Assembly: GCF_014049385.1 (NCBI RefSeq)
Contig: NZ_JACAOA010000001.1
Coordinates: 1-64,000 of the forward strand
Direction: 5' to 3'
DNA length: 64,000 nucleotides
Source: Ruoffia halotolerans
GTDB taxonomy: Bacteria > Bacillota > Bacilli > Lactobacillales > Aerococcaceae
Positions 8,509-16,679 of this stretch are shown here, piece after piece; the first letter of the stretch is position 1; each line of letters begins with the position of its first letter. The notes below the pieces were generated by a model. That model had not been told where the DNA came from, ran no database searches, and saw only the letters and a list, made by a program, of their open reading frames with translations. Both the position numbers and the translations under genes were made by a program.

Positions 8509-9597
8509 TCATAATTTAGAAACCCATTCCACATTACTCACTTTTTCTAATATCCCTTTTTGAAACAGTAATATAAGTATTGCAAGACATAAAACTGGAT
8601 AGATATCACTATGAATGAGCGGTGTTCGAGCTACTTTAATTTCAGAACAAGCTCGAAATTTCTCCATAAAGGCGTCAGTGGTAAATGTATAGTTAAGCTG
8701 TCTGATGATTGTCAATGACCAAGAAAAGACAAGCCAACTGGGTGTTTGAGTTAATAATACTTCCCACTGTTCTGTAAAGACCCATTCTGGTATATCAGTT
8801 AATACAGTACCTTGTTGATATAATAAGTAAATGGTATTTCTATACGCTTCATTATTCATAATGCCATTTAATTGACGATTATAATTTAAACTCGCTTTAG
8901 TTCGCTTTCCCACTGAAATTAACTCGCAATATTCATCGTGTAAGCTATCTAGTTGATGGAACTCACGAATGGTCATTCTATTTTGTTTCAGCCTATAATT
9001 ATTTTTCTGATAGATGATTGGTAGGTGACGTTGAATAATAATTTCTTTCTTCTTTAAGTTAAGAAATTTCAAATGAAAGCCCCAGTCATCATTATAATTT
9101 AACATTGTCTGCTTCCATCTTTGATTCAAGGCGGTGCTACGTGTTGTGTAATCATCCATCAGCCAGTGCACTTGATTCACTAGCTGTTTATAATTTTGAT
9201 TTCTTACTATAACATCGGCAGCTGGAATGACGGATCTTTGAAATTCATAAATAACAGATTCGCTACTCGCACTTTTTACTGTGACATAGACATCTGCAAA
9301 TTGATTAATTTCTGGAAAATACAATTCAGTTTGAAGAACTAGTTTCTGTATACCTTGCAATTCCTCAATAATTATTTCTTTCCCACGTTTGTGTTCATAT
9401 GATTCAAGAGGACTCCTTCGACTCTCTTCTAATTGGCACTTTGAATAATGACTAAAAAACCCTTTACCTTTATGACTATCTTTATAAAATACCTTTTGGG
9501 CACAAGTCGGGCAATAAAATTCCATTAAATATGGATACTTAAATTTAACTTCACTAGCATAAATTAACTCGCCTTCTTTTGACATAGCAACTAACAT
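8509..9597 (-). CDS. coiA: Competence protein CoiA
   Basis: Nuclease-like protein needed during natural transformation, thought to act on incoming single-stranded DNA with recombination proteins. The N-terminus has a zinc-ribbon-like cluster, C29-P-T-C32 with H50 and C54. The nuclease-like core contains D102 (FADVYV) and E118-F-Q120 (VIYEFQRS). The 362-residue length is within the family range. It lies between mecA and pepF, but a mecA terminator separates it from mecA. GGGGGA precedes the ATG. I saw no ComX-type cin-box (TACGAATA) in the coiA promoter, so how it is induced is open. Confidence 0.88.
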   Translation of the reverse strand: MLVAMSKEGELIYASEVKFKYPYLMEFYCPTCAQKVFYKDSHKGKGFFSHYSKCQLEESRRSPLESYEHKRGKEIIIEELQGIQKLVLQTELYFPEINQFADVYVTVKSASSESVIYEFQRSVIPAADVIVRNQNYKQLVNQVHWLMDDYTTRSTALNQRWKQTMLNYNDDWGFHLKFLNLKKKEIIIQRHLPIIYQKNNYRLKQNRMTIREFHQLDSLHDEYCELISVGKRTKASLNYNRQLNGIMNNEAYRNTIYLLYQQGTVLTDIPEWVFTEQWEVLLTQTPSWLVFSWSLTIIRQLNYTFTTDAFMEKFRACSEIKVARTPLIHSDIYPVLCLAILILLFQKGILEKVSNVEWVSKL

Positions 9598-9661
9598 ATA
9601 ATCAATCCCCCTTATTTATAAATACACAAAAAAGAGGCTTTTCCATTATTACAATTTCATT

Positions 9662-9694
9662 AAAAAAAGAGCCAATGGAAATTTTCCATTGGCT
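9662..9694 (-). terminator. mecA terminator
   Basis: A 12 bp stem AGCCAATGGAAA/TTTCCATTGGCT with almost no loop, followed by seven Ts on the minus strand. It isolates mecA from coiA. Confidence 0.85.
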
Positions 9695-9707
9695 TCTATA
9701 AATATTA

Positions 9708-10400
9708 TCAGAAATTTTCTCCAAAATACTTCAATGCATCCTTGCTTCGTAACATGTCTCCATGTTCTTGAAGGATTGCTTCAGTTACTTTGACTTTTTC
9801 ACCATACTCAAACATAGTTAAAAGTTTGTTGTACGCGTATTCTTCAACAATTGAAGAATCAACATAGTTAATCACTAAGTAATAATTTGAATTCATATGG
9901 TAAAAGTCTGCATGAATCAAATCAGTGGTTACTTCTCTCGATAACTTAAGAAAATCCTCTAAGTCAGCAAATTTAATAATTTCACCTTCAACTGATTTTA
10001 CATCTTCAGTTTCTTGAATACTTTCTTCATTTTCAAATAAATCTAAGATTGTCTTCTCTTTTTTATTATCATCTTTGTTTGCTTCATTTTCATTCATTTC
10101 TCGTTTACGCTCTATGAGATGTTTAGTTAATTCATCTTCCCATATTTCATCCATTTCATCAAAATTTGTTCGGCTTATATATAATTCCAAACCTTCTTTA
10201 TTAGGCATTACTTGGAAAGTGACAGCTTCTGATTCCTGAAAGTGCTTATCAACATCTACCTCTTCTAAAATTGAGTAGAAAAATCTTTCAATCGTCTTTT
10301 GATCACCAACTAAATCTAGGAAATCAATTCCTCGCTCTTCCAAGTCTTCCTGTCTAATTAACACTTTAATTAAATTTTCATTAATGTGTTCCATTTCCAT
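9708..10400 (-). CDS. mecA: Adaptor protein MecA
   Basis: A 230-residue adaptor that hands substrates (competence regulators, Spx-like proteins) to the ClpC protease. The N-terminal substrate-binding part (INENLIKVLI, DLEERGIDFLDL) and the C-terminal ClpC-binding domain (about 140-230, ending DALKYFGENF) are recognisable. A charged linker (about 97-135) joins them. AGGAGGT lies eight bases before the ATG, and TATAAT at about 10435 is a possible -10. It sits between spx and coiA, matching the conserved Lactobacillales order. Confidence 0.9.
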   Translation of the reverse strand: MEMEHINENLIKVLIRQEDLEERGIDFLDLVGDQKTIERFFYSILEEVDVDKHFQESEAVTFQVMPNKEGLELYISRTNFDEMDEIWEDELTKHLIERKREMNENEANKDDNKKEKTILDLFENEESIQETEDVKSVEGEIIKFADLEDFLKLSREVTTDLIHADFYHMNSNYYLVINYVDSSIVEEYAYNKLLTMFEYGEKVKVTEAILQEHGDMLRSKDALKYFGENF

Positions 10401-10515
10401 ATCCGTACACCTCCTCAGATCTTCTTACATCTATTATACGAATAATCTAGCAATACACAATTCATTAGTGTTACGTTATCATACCAATCAGAATGTCATG
10501 TTTCAAGTAAAAAAG

Positions 10516-10544
10516 ACAAAAAAACCGATTAATAAATAATCGGT
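10516..10544 (-). terminator. spx terminator
   Basis: Stem ACCGATTA/TAATCGGT with a 5-6 nt loop and seven Ts on the minus strand, just beyond the spx stop. Confidence 0.8.
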
Positions 10545-10568
10545 CATAGTTATAATAAAAAATGGTTT

Positions 10569-10967
10569 TTATTCGTTAACCAATGCGCGTGCTTTTTGTA
10601 ATTCTAATGCACGAACTGCACGTGGTAAGAAACGACGAATTTCATCTTCGTTGTATCCAATTTGTAGTCTTTTATCATCAATGATAATTGGTCTACGCAA
10701 CAGTCCAGGTTGCTCTTGAATCATTTCGAAGAAATCATTTAAAGGAATCTCACTTAATTCTACATCTAATTCGGAATATGCTTTTGAACGAGTAGAAACA
10801 ATATCCTCTGTCCCATTTTCTGTCATTCGTAAAATTGACTTAATTTCTGTGATTGATAATGGTTCAGTAAAAATATTACGCTCCTCATAAGGAATTTCAT
10901 TTTCTTCTAACCATGCACGAGCTTTTCGACATGAGGTACAGCTTGGAGTGATGTATAAAGTAACCAT
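10569..10967 (-). CDS. spx: Transcriptional regulator Spx
   Basis: Arsenate-reductase-fold regulator that binds the RNA polymerase alpha C-terminal domain and controls the disulfide-stress response. The length of 132 residues and the redox switch C10-T-S-C13 match. The segment R91-R92-P93 ([14 protein letters not shown]) and the ending [13 protein letters not shown] are typical of Spx rather than ArsC. A 5' leader of roughly 100 nt separates the candidate promoter from the ATG, and AGGAGC is the ribosome-binding site. Its neighbour mecA encodes a Clp adaptor. Confidence 0.93.
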   Translation of the reverse strand: MVTLYITPSCTSCRKARAWLEENEIPYEERNIFTEPLSITEIKSILRMTENGTEDIVSTRSKAYSELDVELSEIPLNDFFEMIQEQPGLLRRPIIIDDKRLQIGYNEDEIRRFLPRAVRALELQKARALVNE

Positions 10968-11267
10968 AATATAGTTGCTCCTTTCAATTTTGACAAAGTT
11001 AGCTAAAACTTTGCGGCTCCTGTTTAGTACGTTAGCAGCTCTTTTGTGAAATAATAAAGTGATACAAAAACAATAGTGTTATACTTTTAACGAAGTATGT
11101 TTTCACAATCTGTATCGCTTTATGTTTAATAGTATAGCATTTTCAAATGAAAAAATCAATCTTACTTCTAATCAGCTCTTTAGACAAAATTAAGAATTCA
11201 TCATTAATTCACAAAGTCATTATTCGTTAACAGACTAAGACTTACAGGTCATTAAGATTTTTTATTT
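10968..11267. other. spx upstream region with inverted repeat flanking the promoter
   Basis: Non-coding. A minus-strand -10 TATAAC (11078-11083) has TTGTGA (11103-11108) as a possible -35, with a wide 19 bp spacer. The promoter is bracketed by inverted arms AAAGTGATACA (11056-11066) and TGTATCGCTTT (11111-11121), which differ at one position. The leader downstream contains the dyad AAAGTTTTAGCTAACTTT. I see no ORF with a ribosome-binding site. Confidence 0.4.
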
Positions 11268-11296
11268 TTGTTCTTTGTCAATAAATACGTTATAAT
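11268..11296 (+). promoter_or_regulatory. trpS promoter
   Basis: -35 TTGTTC (11268-11273), 17 bp spacer, -10 TATAAT (11291-11296). The leader is only about 40 nt, too short for a T-box, so trpS does not appear to be tRNA-regulated by that mechanism. Confidence 0.6.
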
Positions 11297-11343
11297 GCTA
11301 ATATAATTTAATAAATATTTAATATTTGAAAAGAGGCATTTTT

Positions 11344-12330
11344 ATGAAAGAAAAAGTTTTTTCTGGAGTGCAACCTTCGGGAATCCCCACAATTGGTAAT
11401 TATATCGGTGCTATGAAAGGCTTTATTGACTTACAAGATTCTTACGACGCTATCTATTCTATCGTTAATCAGCATGCCATCACAGTACCACAAGATCCAA
11501 AAATATTAAAACAAATGACACGTCAATTGGCTGCTTTATACTTAGCCATTGGTATTGATACAAAAAAAGCGATTCTATTCGTTCAATCTGATGTCCCTGC
11601 TCATGCTCAAATGGCATGGATTATTCAATGTATGACTGGTTTAGGTGAGTTAGAACGTATGACTCAATTTAAAGATAAAGCTAGAAAGCAAGAAGCTGTT
11701 AATGCTGGTTTATTAGCTTACCCAACATTAATGGTTGGAGATATTGTCTTATATGATGCTAATTTTGTTCCAGTCGGAGACGATCAAAAGCAACATTTAG
11801 AATTAACACGTAACTTTGTTGACCGCTTTAATTCTCGCTATAATGATGATCTATTAGTTAAACCTGAACCACTTATACCTGAAGAAGGCGGACGTATTAT
11901 GAGCTTGCAAGATCCAACAAGCAAGATGAGTAAGTCAGATACAAATACAAAATCATTTGTATCTATGTTAGATACACCAAAACAAATCACTAAGAAAATT
12001 AAGAGTGCCGTAACGGATTCTATTGGTGAAGTGAACTATGATAAAGAAAATCAACCTGCTGTAGCGAACTTATTACAAATCTACGCAAGCTTCAGTGGAA
12101 AATCTATTGACTCAATTGTTTCTGATTATAGTGGCCAAGGCTATGGTAACTTCAAAGGTGATTTAGCTGACTTAGTTGTTTCAACACTAGAACCTATCCA
12201 AGAACGTTATGAATCACTATTAACAAGTTCAGATTTAGACGATATCTTACAAGACGGAGCGAAACGAGCTTCTGCTATCGCTGAGTCTACATTGAGTCGT
12301 GTCGAAAAAACAATTGGCTTAACTTATTAA
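11344..12330 (+). CDS. trpS: Tryptophan--tRNA ligase
   Basis: Class I aminoacyl-tRNA synthetase charging tRNA-Trp. From the ATG at 11344 it has 328 residues, normal for the family. The HIGH-equivalent TIGNYIG is at about 16-22 and the KMSKS loop at 194-198. An earlier in-frame ATG (11326) lacks a ribosome-binding site, whereas AGAGG lies eight bases before 11344. It is monocistronic with a GC-rich terminator. Confidence 0.95.
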   Translation: MKEKVFSGVQPSGIPTIGNYIGAMKGFIDLQDSYDAIYSIVNQHAITVPQDPKILKQMTRQLAALYLAIGIDTKKAILFVQSDVPAHAQMAWIIQCMTGLGELERMTQFKDKARKQEAVNAGLLAYPTLMVGDIVLYDANFVPVGDDQKQHLELTRNFVDRFNSRYNDDLLVKPEPLIPEEGGRIMSLQDPTSKMSKSDTNTKSFVSMLDTPKQITKKIKSAVTDSIGEVNYDKENQPAVANLLQIYASFSGKSIDSIVSDYSGQGYGNFKGDLADLVVSTLEPIQERYESLLTSSDLDDILQDGAKRASAIAESTLSRVEKTIGLTY

Positions 12331-12357
12331 TTACATTTTTTAATCATTATCATATTT

Positions 12358-12400
12358 ATGCGCCCAGTTAACGCGAATTAATCTGGGCGTATTTATTTAT
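12358..12400 (+). terminator. trpS terminator
   Basis: Stem GCGCCCAG/CTGGGCGT with TTTATTTAT tail. Confidence 0.75.
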
Positions 12401-12500
12401 AGAAATTTATTGTTTTTGTAATCTAATTGTAGTCCAAATACCCTTTACTAATCTATCGTTCTTTAATACAATATCCTCTATTATTATTGGACCTTATATC

Positions 12501-12528
12501 TTGAATATTTCTGAAAATCAAGTACTAT
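12501..12528 (+). promoter_or_regulatory. Promoter of the aromatic-acid-exporter-like gene
   Basis: -35 TTGAAT (12501-12506), 16 bp spacer, -10 TACTAT (12523-12528), about 30 bp before the AGGAG ribosome-binding site. Confidence 0.45.
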
Positions 12529-12564
12529 TAAGTTAATTAAAATCTACATTAGGAGAATAAAAAA

Positions 12565-13662
12565 ATGAAAATTGGCGCGCGGGTCTTAAAAACAGGACTA
12601 GCGATTTCACTTGCGACATATTTATCTATACTACTGATTCCTGATAACAGTGCAGCGCTTGCAGCGATTGCCGCAGTTACAACAACGATGCCATCAGTAA
12701 GAAAATCTTTCGACATGTTTACTCGTCGATTAGTAAGTAACATCATCGGTGGTCTCGTTGCGGTCTTCATGCTTTTTGCCATCGGGAGTAACCCTGTAGC
12801 CATCGGTATTGCTGCCGTAGTTACGATTGCAGTATTAAATGCCTTAAACTTATCAGATGTGTTAACATTAGCAGTTATCACAGTTGTAGCAGTAATGTTA
12901 ACGACTTCAGACAATTATTATCTAGCTGCACTATACCGTGTGTTAGAAACAACGATTGGGGTGATTGTTTCTTTCATTATTAATTGGTTAGTCTACCCTC
13001 CGCAACATGACAAACCTTTCTACTCAACTCTGGTCAATTTGACGAATGAAGTTTTAATATTCATTCGTGCGACACTCAGAAAGAATGTCACTTTCTCGAT
13101 TCTACATCGAGATATCCAATGGGCAAGAAAAGAATATTCTACTCTAACAACTCTATTTGATTTAATGAACAATGAAGTAACATTCTCTAAGACAGAGAGA
13201 ATGGGTAAAGCAAGACGATTAGTTATTTATCGTCAAATGATTAAAACAACTAAATCAGTCATTGATTTACTTGATGCCCTTCATTCGAATGATCACGTCT
13301 TTCAAAGTTTCCCAGTAGATTTAAGAATAATGCTCCGCGAACACATTGAAACATTAATGGTTGGGCACGAACAAATTTTACTTAAATTTAGTGGTCGAGT
13401 TTCAGCATCAGAAGTGAATTTTATTCATTCTCAAAAAGATTTTAAATTAGAATTTATGAAGCGATTCTTTGATCAAGCTTGGGATGAACTGGAAGCCGAT
13501 ACGAGCTATGAGAATGATAGTAATGGGGTTATTCATATCTTATCAGCAACTTATAATTATGAAGAGTCTTTAGTGAAACTCAATAGCATTATACGTATCT
13601 ACAAAGAACGTTATTTTGAGTATCATGATGAAGATGAACAACTTGGTAACGAACATCTATAA
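12565..13662 (+). CDS. Aromatic acid exporter family (FUSC/ArAE-like) membrane protein
   Basis: A 365-residue protein. The N-terminal half has five or six membrane segments (about residues 8-140) in the FUSC/ArAE arrangement: the family-typical AALAAIAAVTTTMPSVRKS and the repeated I-G-x-V-V pattern, ending INWLVYPP. The cytoplasmic C-terminal half is helical and charged. Homologues such as YqjA-type proteins of Bacilli are annotated as aromatic acid exporters, but few have been tested. AGGAG sits six to seven bases before the ATG. It is a single gene, convergent with the L,D-transpeptidase gene. Confidence 0.78.
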   Translation: MKIGARVLKTGLAISLATYLSILLIPDNSAALAAIAAVTTTMPSVRKSFDMFTRRLVSNIIGGLVAVFMLFAIGSNPVAIGIAAVVTIAVLNALNLSDVLTLAVITVVAVMLTTSDNYYLAALYRVLETTIGVIVSFIINWLVYPPQHDKPFYSTLVNLTNEVLIFIRATLRKNVTFSILHRDIQWARKEYSTLTTLFDLMNNEVTFSKTERMGKARRLVIYRQMIKTTKSVIDLLDALHSNDHVFQSFPVDLRIMLREHIETLMVGHEQILLKFSGRVSASEVNFIHSQKDFKLEFMKRFFDQAWDELEADTSYENDSNGVIHILSATYNYEESLVKLNSIIRIYKERYFEYHDEDEQLGNEHL

Positions 13663-13672
13663 TGACATAACA

Positions 13673-13726
13673 ACAAAAAATCGGGCTATCCTTAGTGAGA
13701 ACTAAAGATAGCCCGATTTCTTTTTA
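13673..13726. terminator. Bidirectional terminator
   Basis: A 19 bp stem (13678-13696 with 13701-13719, one mismatch) around CGGGCTATC, A-rich before and T-rich after. It serves both convergent genes. Confidence 0.88.
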
Positions 13727-13736
13727 TAGTCTAGAT

Positions 13737-15125
13737 TTAAAAAATAATGACTGGCATACCATATTCAACTAATTCAAATACTTGCCCCATCATTCCGGGC
13801 GGCGTATTAATACAACCAAGTGATCCGGCTGTTTGGTACGCATTCCCACCGAAAGATGACTGCCATGAGGCATCATGAATACCTTGCGCTTGGTCATCAA
13901 AAGCAATCCAATATGACACAGGTTGAACATAATCTTGTTCAGTAATTGTATTGTAGCCAACTAAGTTCGTATCTTGTTCCATATTCCAAACTTGATACGC
14001 GCCTGGAACTGTTTCTGCCCCAATGATTCCTGAAACAATGGGTGTGTCTAATACGAGTTGTCCATCACGGTAAATAAACATCATTTGATAAGCAATATCG
14101 ACTTCAACATAATCCTCTCCGACATAATCTCCCATACCGTAACCACTTCCACCGATCACAGGTTCTCTAGTGACTTGAGCTCCGTTATGTATATCTTGAA
14201 CAATCAACTCTGCTTCATCATAACGATCGATAAACCAACCATAAGTACCAGGTTGTACTTGAACTTCTCCTTGATAAGTACTATTAAAATTACGAGGTAA
14301 GAATAAACCTGCAAATTGTTCATTTAGTGAAAGAATATATTCCTCCACAGCTTCTTGATCCACTTGTGGGTTATTATCCTCATCTAAATAAATCCAAGCG
14401 TTAATTTGCTCTTGCGGGATTGTAATAGAGTTTCCGTCGAATTCCAATGTAATAGATGTACTTTTCATTTGTTCAATGATATCTGCTCTTTGAATCAAGC
14501 TCTCACTTTTAGTTAACTCTGTTGGTTTAACATAGGCGTCTTCGATATTTAACCGCCCCGCTCCTGCTCCCACTGACTCAACAATCGCTTGAGCTAAACT
14601 ATCCGAAGTTACTTGGTTTCCGTATGTTTCTTCTGCAACACTTATTTCACCATTGTCATTCTTCACTAATTGAGCATCAACGGATGGTTCTCTTTCTTCA
14701 TTATTAATTCCAAGACTAGGAACCAAGCCAGCTACAATATTCTCATCAATTTGAATCTGATTTTGAATATTAACGACTTTATCGCCATTGAAGAAGGCAA
14801 TTGGCCAACTCCAGCCATTCTGATTTTGAATGGCTTGACCCATAAGTTCATCTACTTCAGCTGACATACCAATTTGGTTCATTTCGATGTAGCCAATATT
14901 ATTTTCATTTTCATTAAAAATCAAAGTTTTTGATTCAAGGTTCTGCTCCACCGTTTCGGTCGCTTGTTGTGGTGTCATTTGACTAATTTCCACTGGTCCT
15001 GCATAAGAGCGGGGCAAGAAATGAGATTGAAAGTAAAAAGCACCCACAAAATAAATTAGTAAAATTAAAAGAACTACGATGGCAGTAATCACATATCGTT
15101 TAGGGAATTGTCTAATTTTTTCCAA
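13737..15125 (-). CDS. L,D-transpeptidase with YkuD catalytic domain and PG-binding domains
   Basis: Cell-wall cross-linking enzyme of the Ldt(fm) type. A single N-terminal membrane anchor lies at about residues 14-36. Two peptidoglycan-binding-4-like domains follow (about 50-320). The C-terminal YkuD domain has the catalytic pattern HDASWQ and GSLGCIN, with the nucleophile Cys 24 residues before the C-terminus. The upstream in-frame GTG (15134) overlaps the Shine-Dalgarno AGGAGG. TTG 15125 lies eight bases after it and is the better start. It is close (about 32 bp) behind the DsbA-like gene, so likely co-transcribed. It acts outside the membrane. Confidence 0.9.
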   Translation of the reverse strand: MEKIRQFPKRYVITAIVVLLILLIYFVGAFYFQSHFLPRSYAGPVEISQMTPQQATETVEQNLESKTLIFNENENNIGYIEMNQIGMSAEVDELMGQAIQNQNGWSWPIAFFNGDKVVNIQNQIQIDENIVAGLVPSLGINNEEREPSVDAQLVKNDNGEISVAEETYGNQVTSDSLAQAIVESVGAGAGRLNIEDAYVKPTELTKSESLIQRADIIEQMKSTSITLEFDGNSITIPQEQINAWIYLDEDNNPQVDQEAVEEYILSLNEQFAGLFLPRNFNSTYQGEVQVQPGTYGWFIDRYDEAELIVQDIHNGAQVTREPVIGGSGYGMGDYVGEDYVEVDIAYQMMFIYRDGQLVLDTPIVSGIIGAETVPGAYQVWNMEQDTNLVGYNTITEQDYVQPVSYWIAFDDQAQGIHDASWQSSFGGNAYQTAGSLGCINTPPGMMGQVFELVEYGMPVIIF

Positions 15126-15157
15126 TACATCCACCTCCTATAAATATATACTTCATT

Positions 15158-15796
15158 TTATGACTCAGCTGCAACTTGTTCAAGGACATTTTTGAATACC
15201 TCAATTGGTTGAGCTCCTGAAACAGCATATTTATTATTAAACACAAAGAATGGAACCCCTTGAACACCAATCGAGCCCGCTGTAGCAATATCATCTTGGA
15301 CTTTTTGATGATTAGTTTGACTATCATTAAGAATCGATTGAACATCAGCTAAGTTTAGTTCTAGTTCTTGACTGAGTTTTTCAATGACTTCATTATCTTC
15401 TATATTCAAACCTTCGACGAAATGCGCTCGATAAAAGCGATGGAAATAATCGTTCCCTCGTCCTTCTTCTTTTGCATACTGGAAGACTCGGTGAGCTTTT
15501 AACGTGTTTGAGTACTTTGCATCGTCATAATTTATTGTTAAACCGGCTTCATTTGCCATGTTTTTGACACTATCCATCATTTGAGTGACTTTATCCATTG
15601 GCATCCCTTTTAATTTCGCAAAGGTTTCATAATAGTTCAATTCAGATTGGTAAGTTCCCACTGGATCTAGTTGAAAACTTTTATATTCAATAGTCACATC
15701 GTCCTTCTCAGAAAAAGTACATAAAGCTTGGTTTAAGTGCTCCTCAGCAATGTAGCAAAAAGGACAAACAAAATCCGACCAAATAGTAATTTCCAT
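15158..15796 (-). CDS. DsbA/FrnE-family oxidoreductase
   Basis: Thioredoxin-fold protein of the FrnE subgroup, without a signal peptide, so cytoplasmic. The active site is C11-P-F-C14. A helical insertion follows, and the cis-proline region reads IGVQGVPFFVF. It has 212 residues from ATG 15796, where GGGGGA sits eight bases upstream. The earlier ATG at 15826 lacks such a site and overlaps the GNAT gene. FrnE proteins act as disulfide oxidoreductases, often linked to oxidative stress. It begins 13 bp after the acetyltransferase stop, so they form one operon. Confidence 0.85.
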   Translation of the reverse strand: MEITIWSDFVCPFCYIAEEHLNQALCTFSEKDDVTIEYKSFQLDPVGTYQSELNYYETFAKLKGMPMDKVTQMMDSVKNMANEAGLTINYDDAKYSNTLKAHRVFQYAKEEGRGNDYFHRFYRAHFVEGLNIEDNEVIEKLSQELELNLADVQSILNDSQTNHQKVQDDIATAGSIGVQGVPFFVFNNKYAVSGAQPIEVFKNVLEQVAAES

Positions 15797-15809
15797 AAAC
15801 AAAGTCCCC

Positions 15810-16331
15810 CTAAATGATGTACTCATACATTAAGTATTTTCCTAAACCTGTATCTTCATAATACAGTTCAGTGGTATCAACCAAAACAAAGCCAGTTGCT
15901 GGATATAATTTCTTTCCAGCTCTATTTACACCGTAAACATCAATGCGAATGGCTTTATAATTGTGTTCATTCCCGTAAGCTTGGGCAAATTGCACTAATG
16001 CTTTTGCAATGCCTTTGCCTCTTGCTTCGGGCATGACACCTAGAGCGTGTATCGATATGAATTCGCCTTCATCGGCTTGTATTTGCCAGTTTACCTTTTC
16101 GTAACCTTCTGTATAGGCTTCATTAATAATCATTCCACCACAGATTTTGTCTTCTAGTTCATAAACATAATATTGATTAAGATTAATCGCTTCTTGAATC
16201 ATTGTTTCATCAGGATAAATACCAAGTACCCAACCCGCCCCAGCGTCAACTTGCCCCGGATATTCGGTCATCACTCTATAATTGTCCATAATGATATCAA
16301 AATCACTTTGTGTTGCTAATCGAATCGACAT
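15810..16331 (-). CDS. GNAT-family N-acetyltransferase
   Basis: Acetyl-CoA-dependent acetyltransferase of unknown acceptor, 173 residues. The acetyl-CoA-binding motif A is visible as ALGVMPEARGKGIAKALV, followed by AIRIDVYGVNRAGKKLYPATGF. The start at ATG 16331 is preceded by AGAGGTGG. The upstream in-frame ATG at 16397 has no such site. It is the first gene of the GNAT-DsbA-(L,D-transpeptidase) group. Confidence 0.85.
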   Translation of the reverse strand: MSIRLATQSDFDIIMDNYRVMTEYPGQVDAGAGWVLGIYPDETMIQEAINLNQYYVYELEDKICGGMIINEAYTEGYEKVNWQIQADEGEFISIHALGVMPEARGKGIAKALVQFAQAYGNEHNYKAIRIDVYGVNRAGKKLYPATGFVLVDTTELYYEDTGLGKYLMYEYII

Positions 16332-16470
16332 CCATCCACCTCTTATTATGTAATCATCGTCATTAATTTTGTTTAAGTAATTAAATCTACTTATCAATTA
16401 ATTTACCATAGTATTGGCTTCGATACCATGATAAAGCTTGACTTTATGCTCTTTTATCCCATGATTTTAA

Positions 16471-16600
16471 AAGGCTCTACATTTTACTCATGACGCGATT
16501 ATATGTCCCTCAGATAAATAAAAAAGATCAAGCAACAACTTATGCTGCTTGATCTTGATTAAAATGAGTCATCAACCCTATTTGACAAAGAGACTTTTAA
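16471..16600. repeat. Candidate ISL3-derived relic or MITE
   Basis: The segment 16569-16599 repeats the ISL3-like terminal repeat seen at 18-46 (TATTTGACAAAGAG preceded by TCATCAACC). Just inside it is a perfect 11 bp hairpin, AAGATCAAGCA/TGCTTGATCTT (16524-16534, 16546-16556), of the kind found after transposase stops. At 16471 GGCTCTACATTTTACTCATGAC may be the matching outer end, giving a non-coding element of about 130 bp. No transposase remnant is visible. Assignment as a relic is inference. Confidence 0.4.
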
Positions 16601-16628
16601 AATATATATTTTTTTGGTTTTATTTTGA

Positions 16629-16664
16629 AATGAAAAGGACGACAGAAAATGAATATCTGCCGTC
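16629..16664 (-). terminator. gcv operon terminator
   Basis: Stem GACGGCAGA/TCTGTCGTC (one wobble) with a CTTTTCATTT tail on the minus strand, just after gcvPB. Confidence 0.65.
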
Positions 16665-16679
16665 AAACTTTATTATTTA

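Noticed and set aside
10434-10443. TACGAATA, identical to the streptococcal cin-box
   Set aside because: It faces away from mecA and coiA and is explained by the TATAAT -10 of mecA on the other strand; no competence gene follows on the plus strand.
11297-11343. T-box leader for trpS
   Set aside because: The distance between promoter and start codon is about 40 nt, far too short for a T-box.
15112-15345. Open frame inside the DsbA-family gene on the same strand
   Set aside because: It is an alternative frame of a well-supported gene with no ribosome-binding site or recognisable domain.
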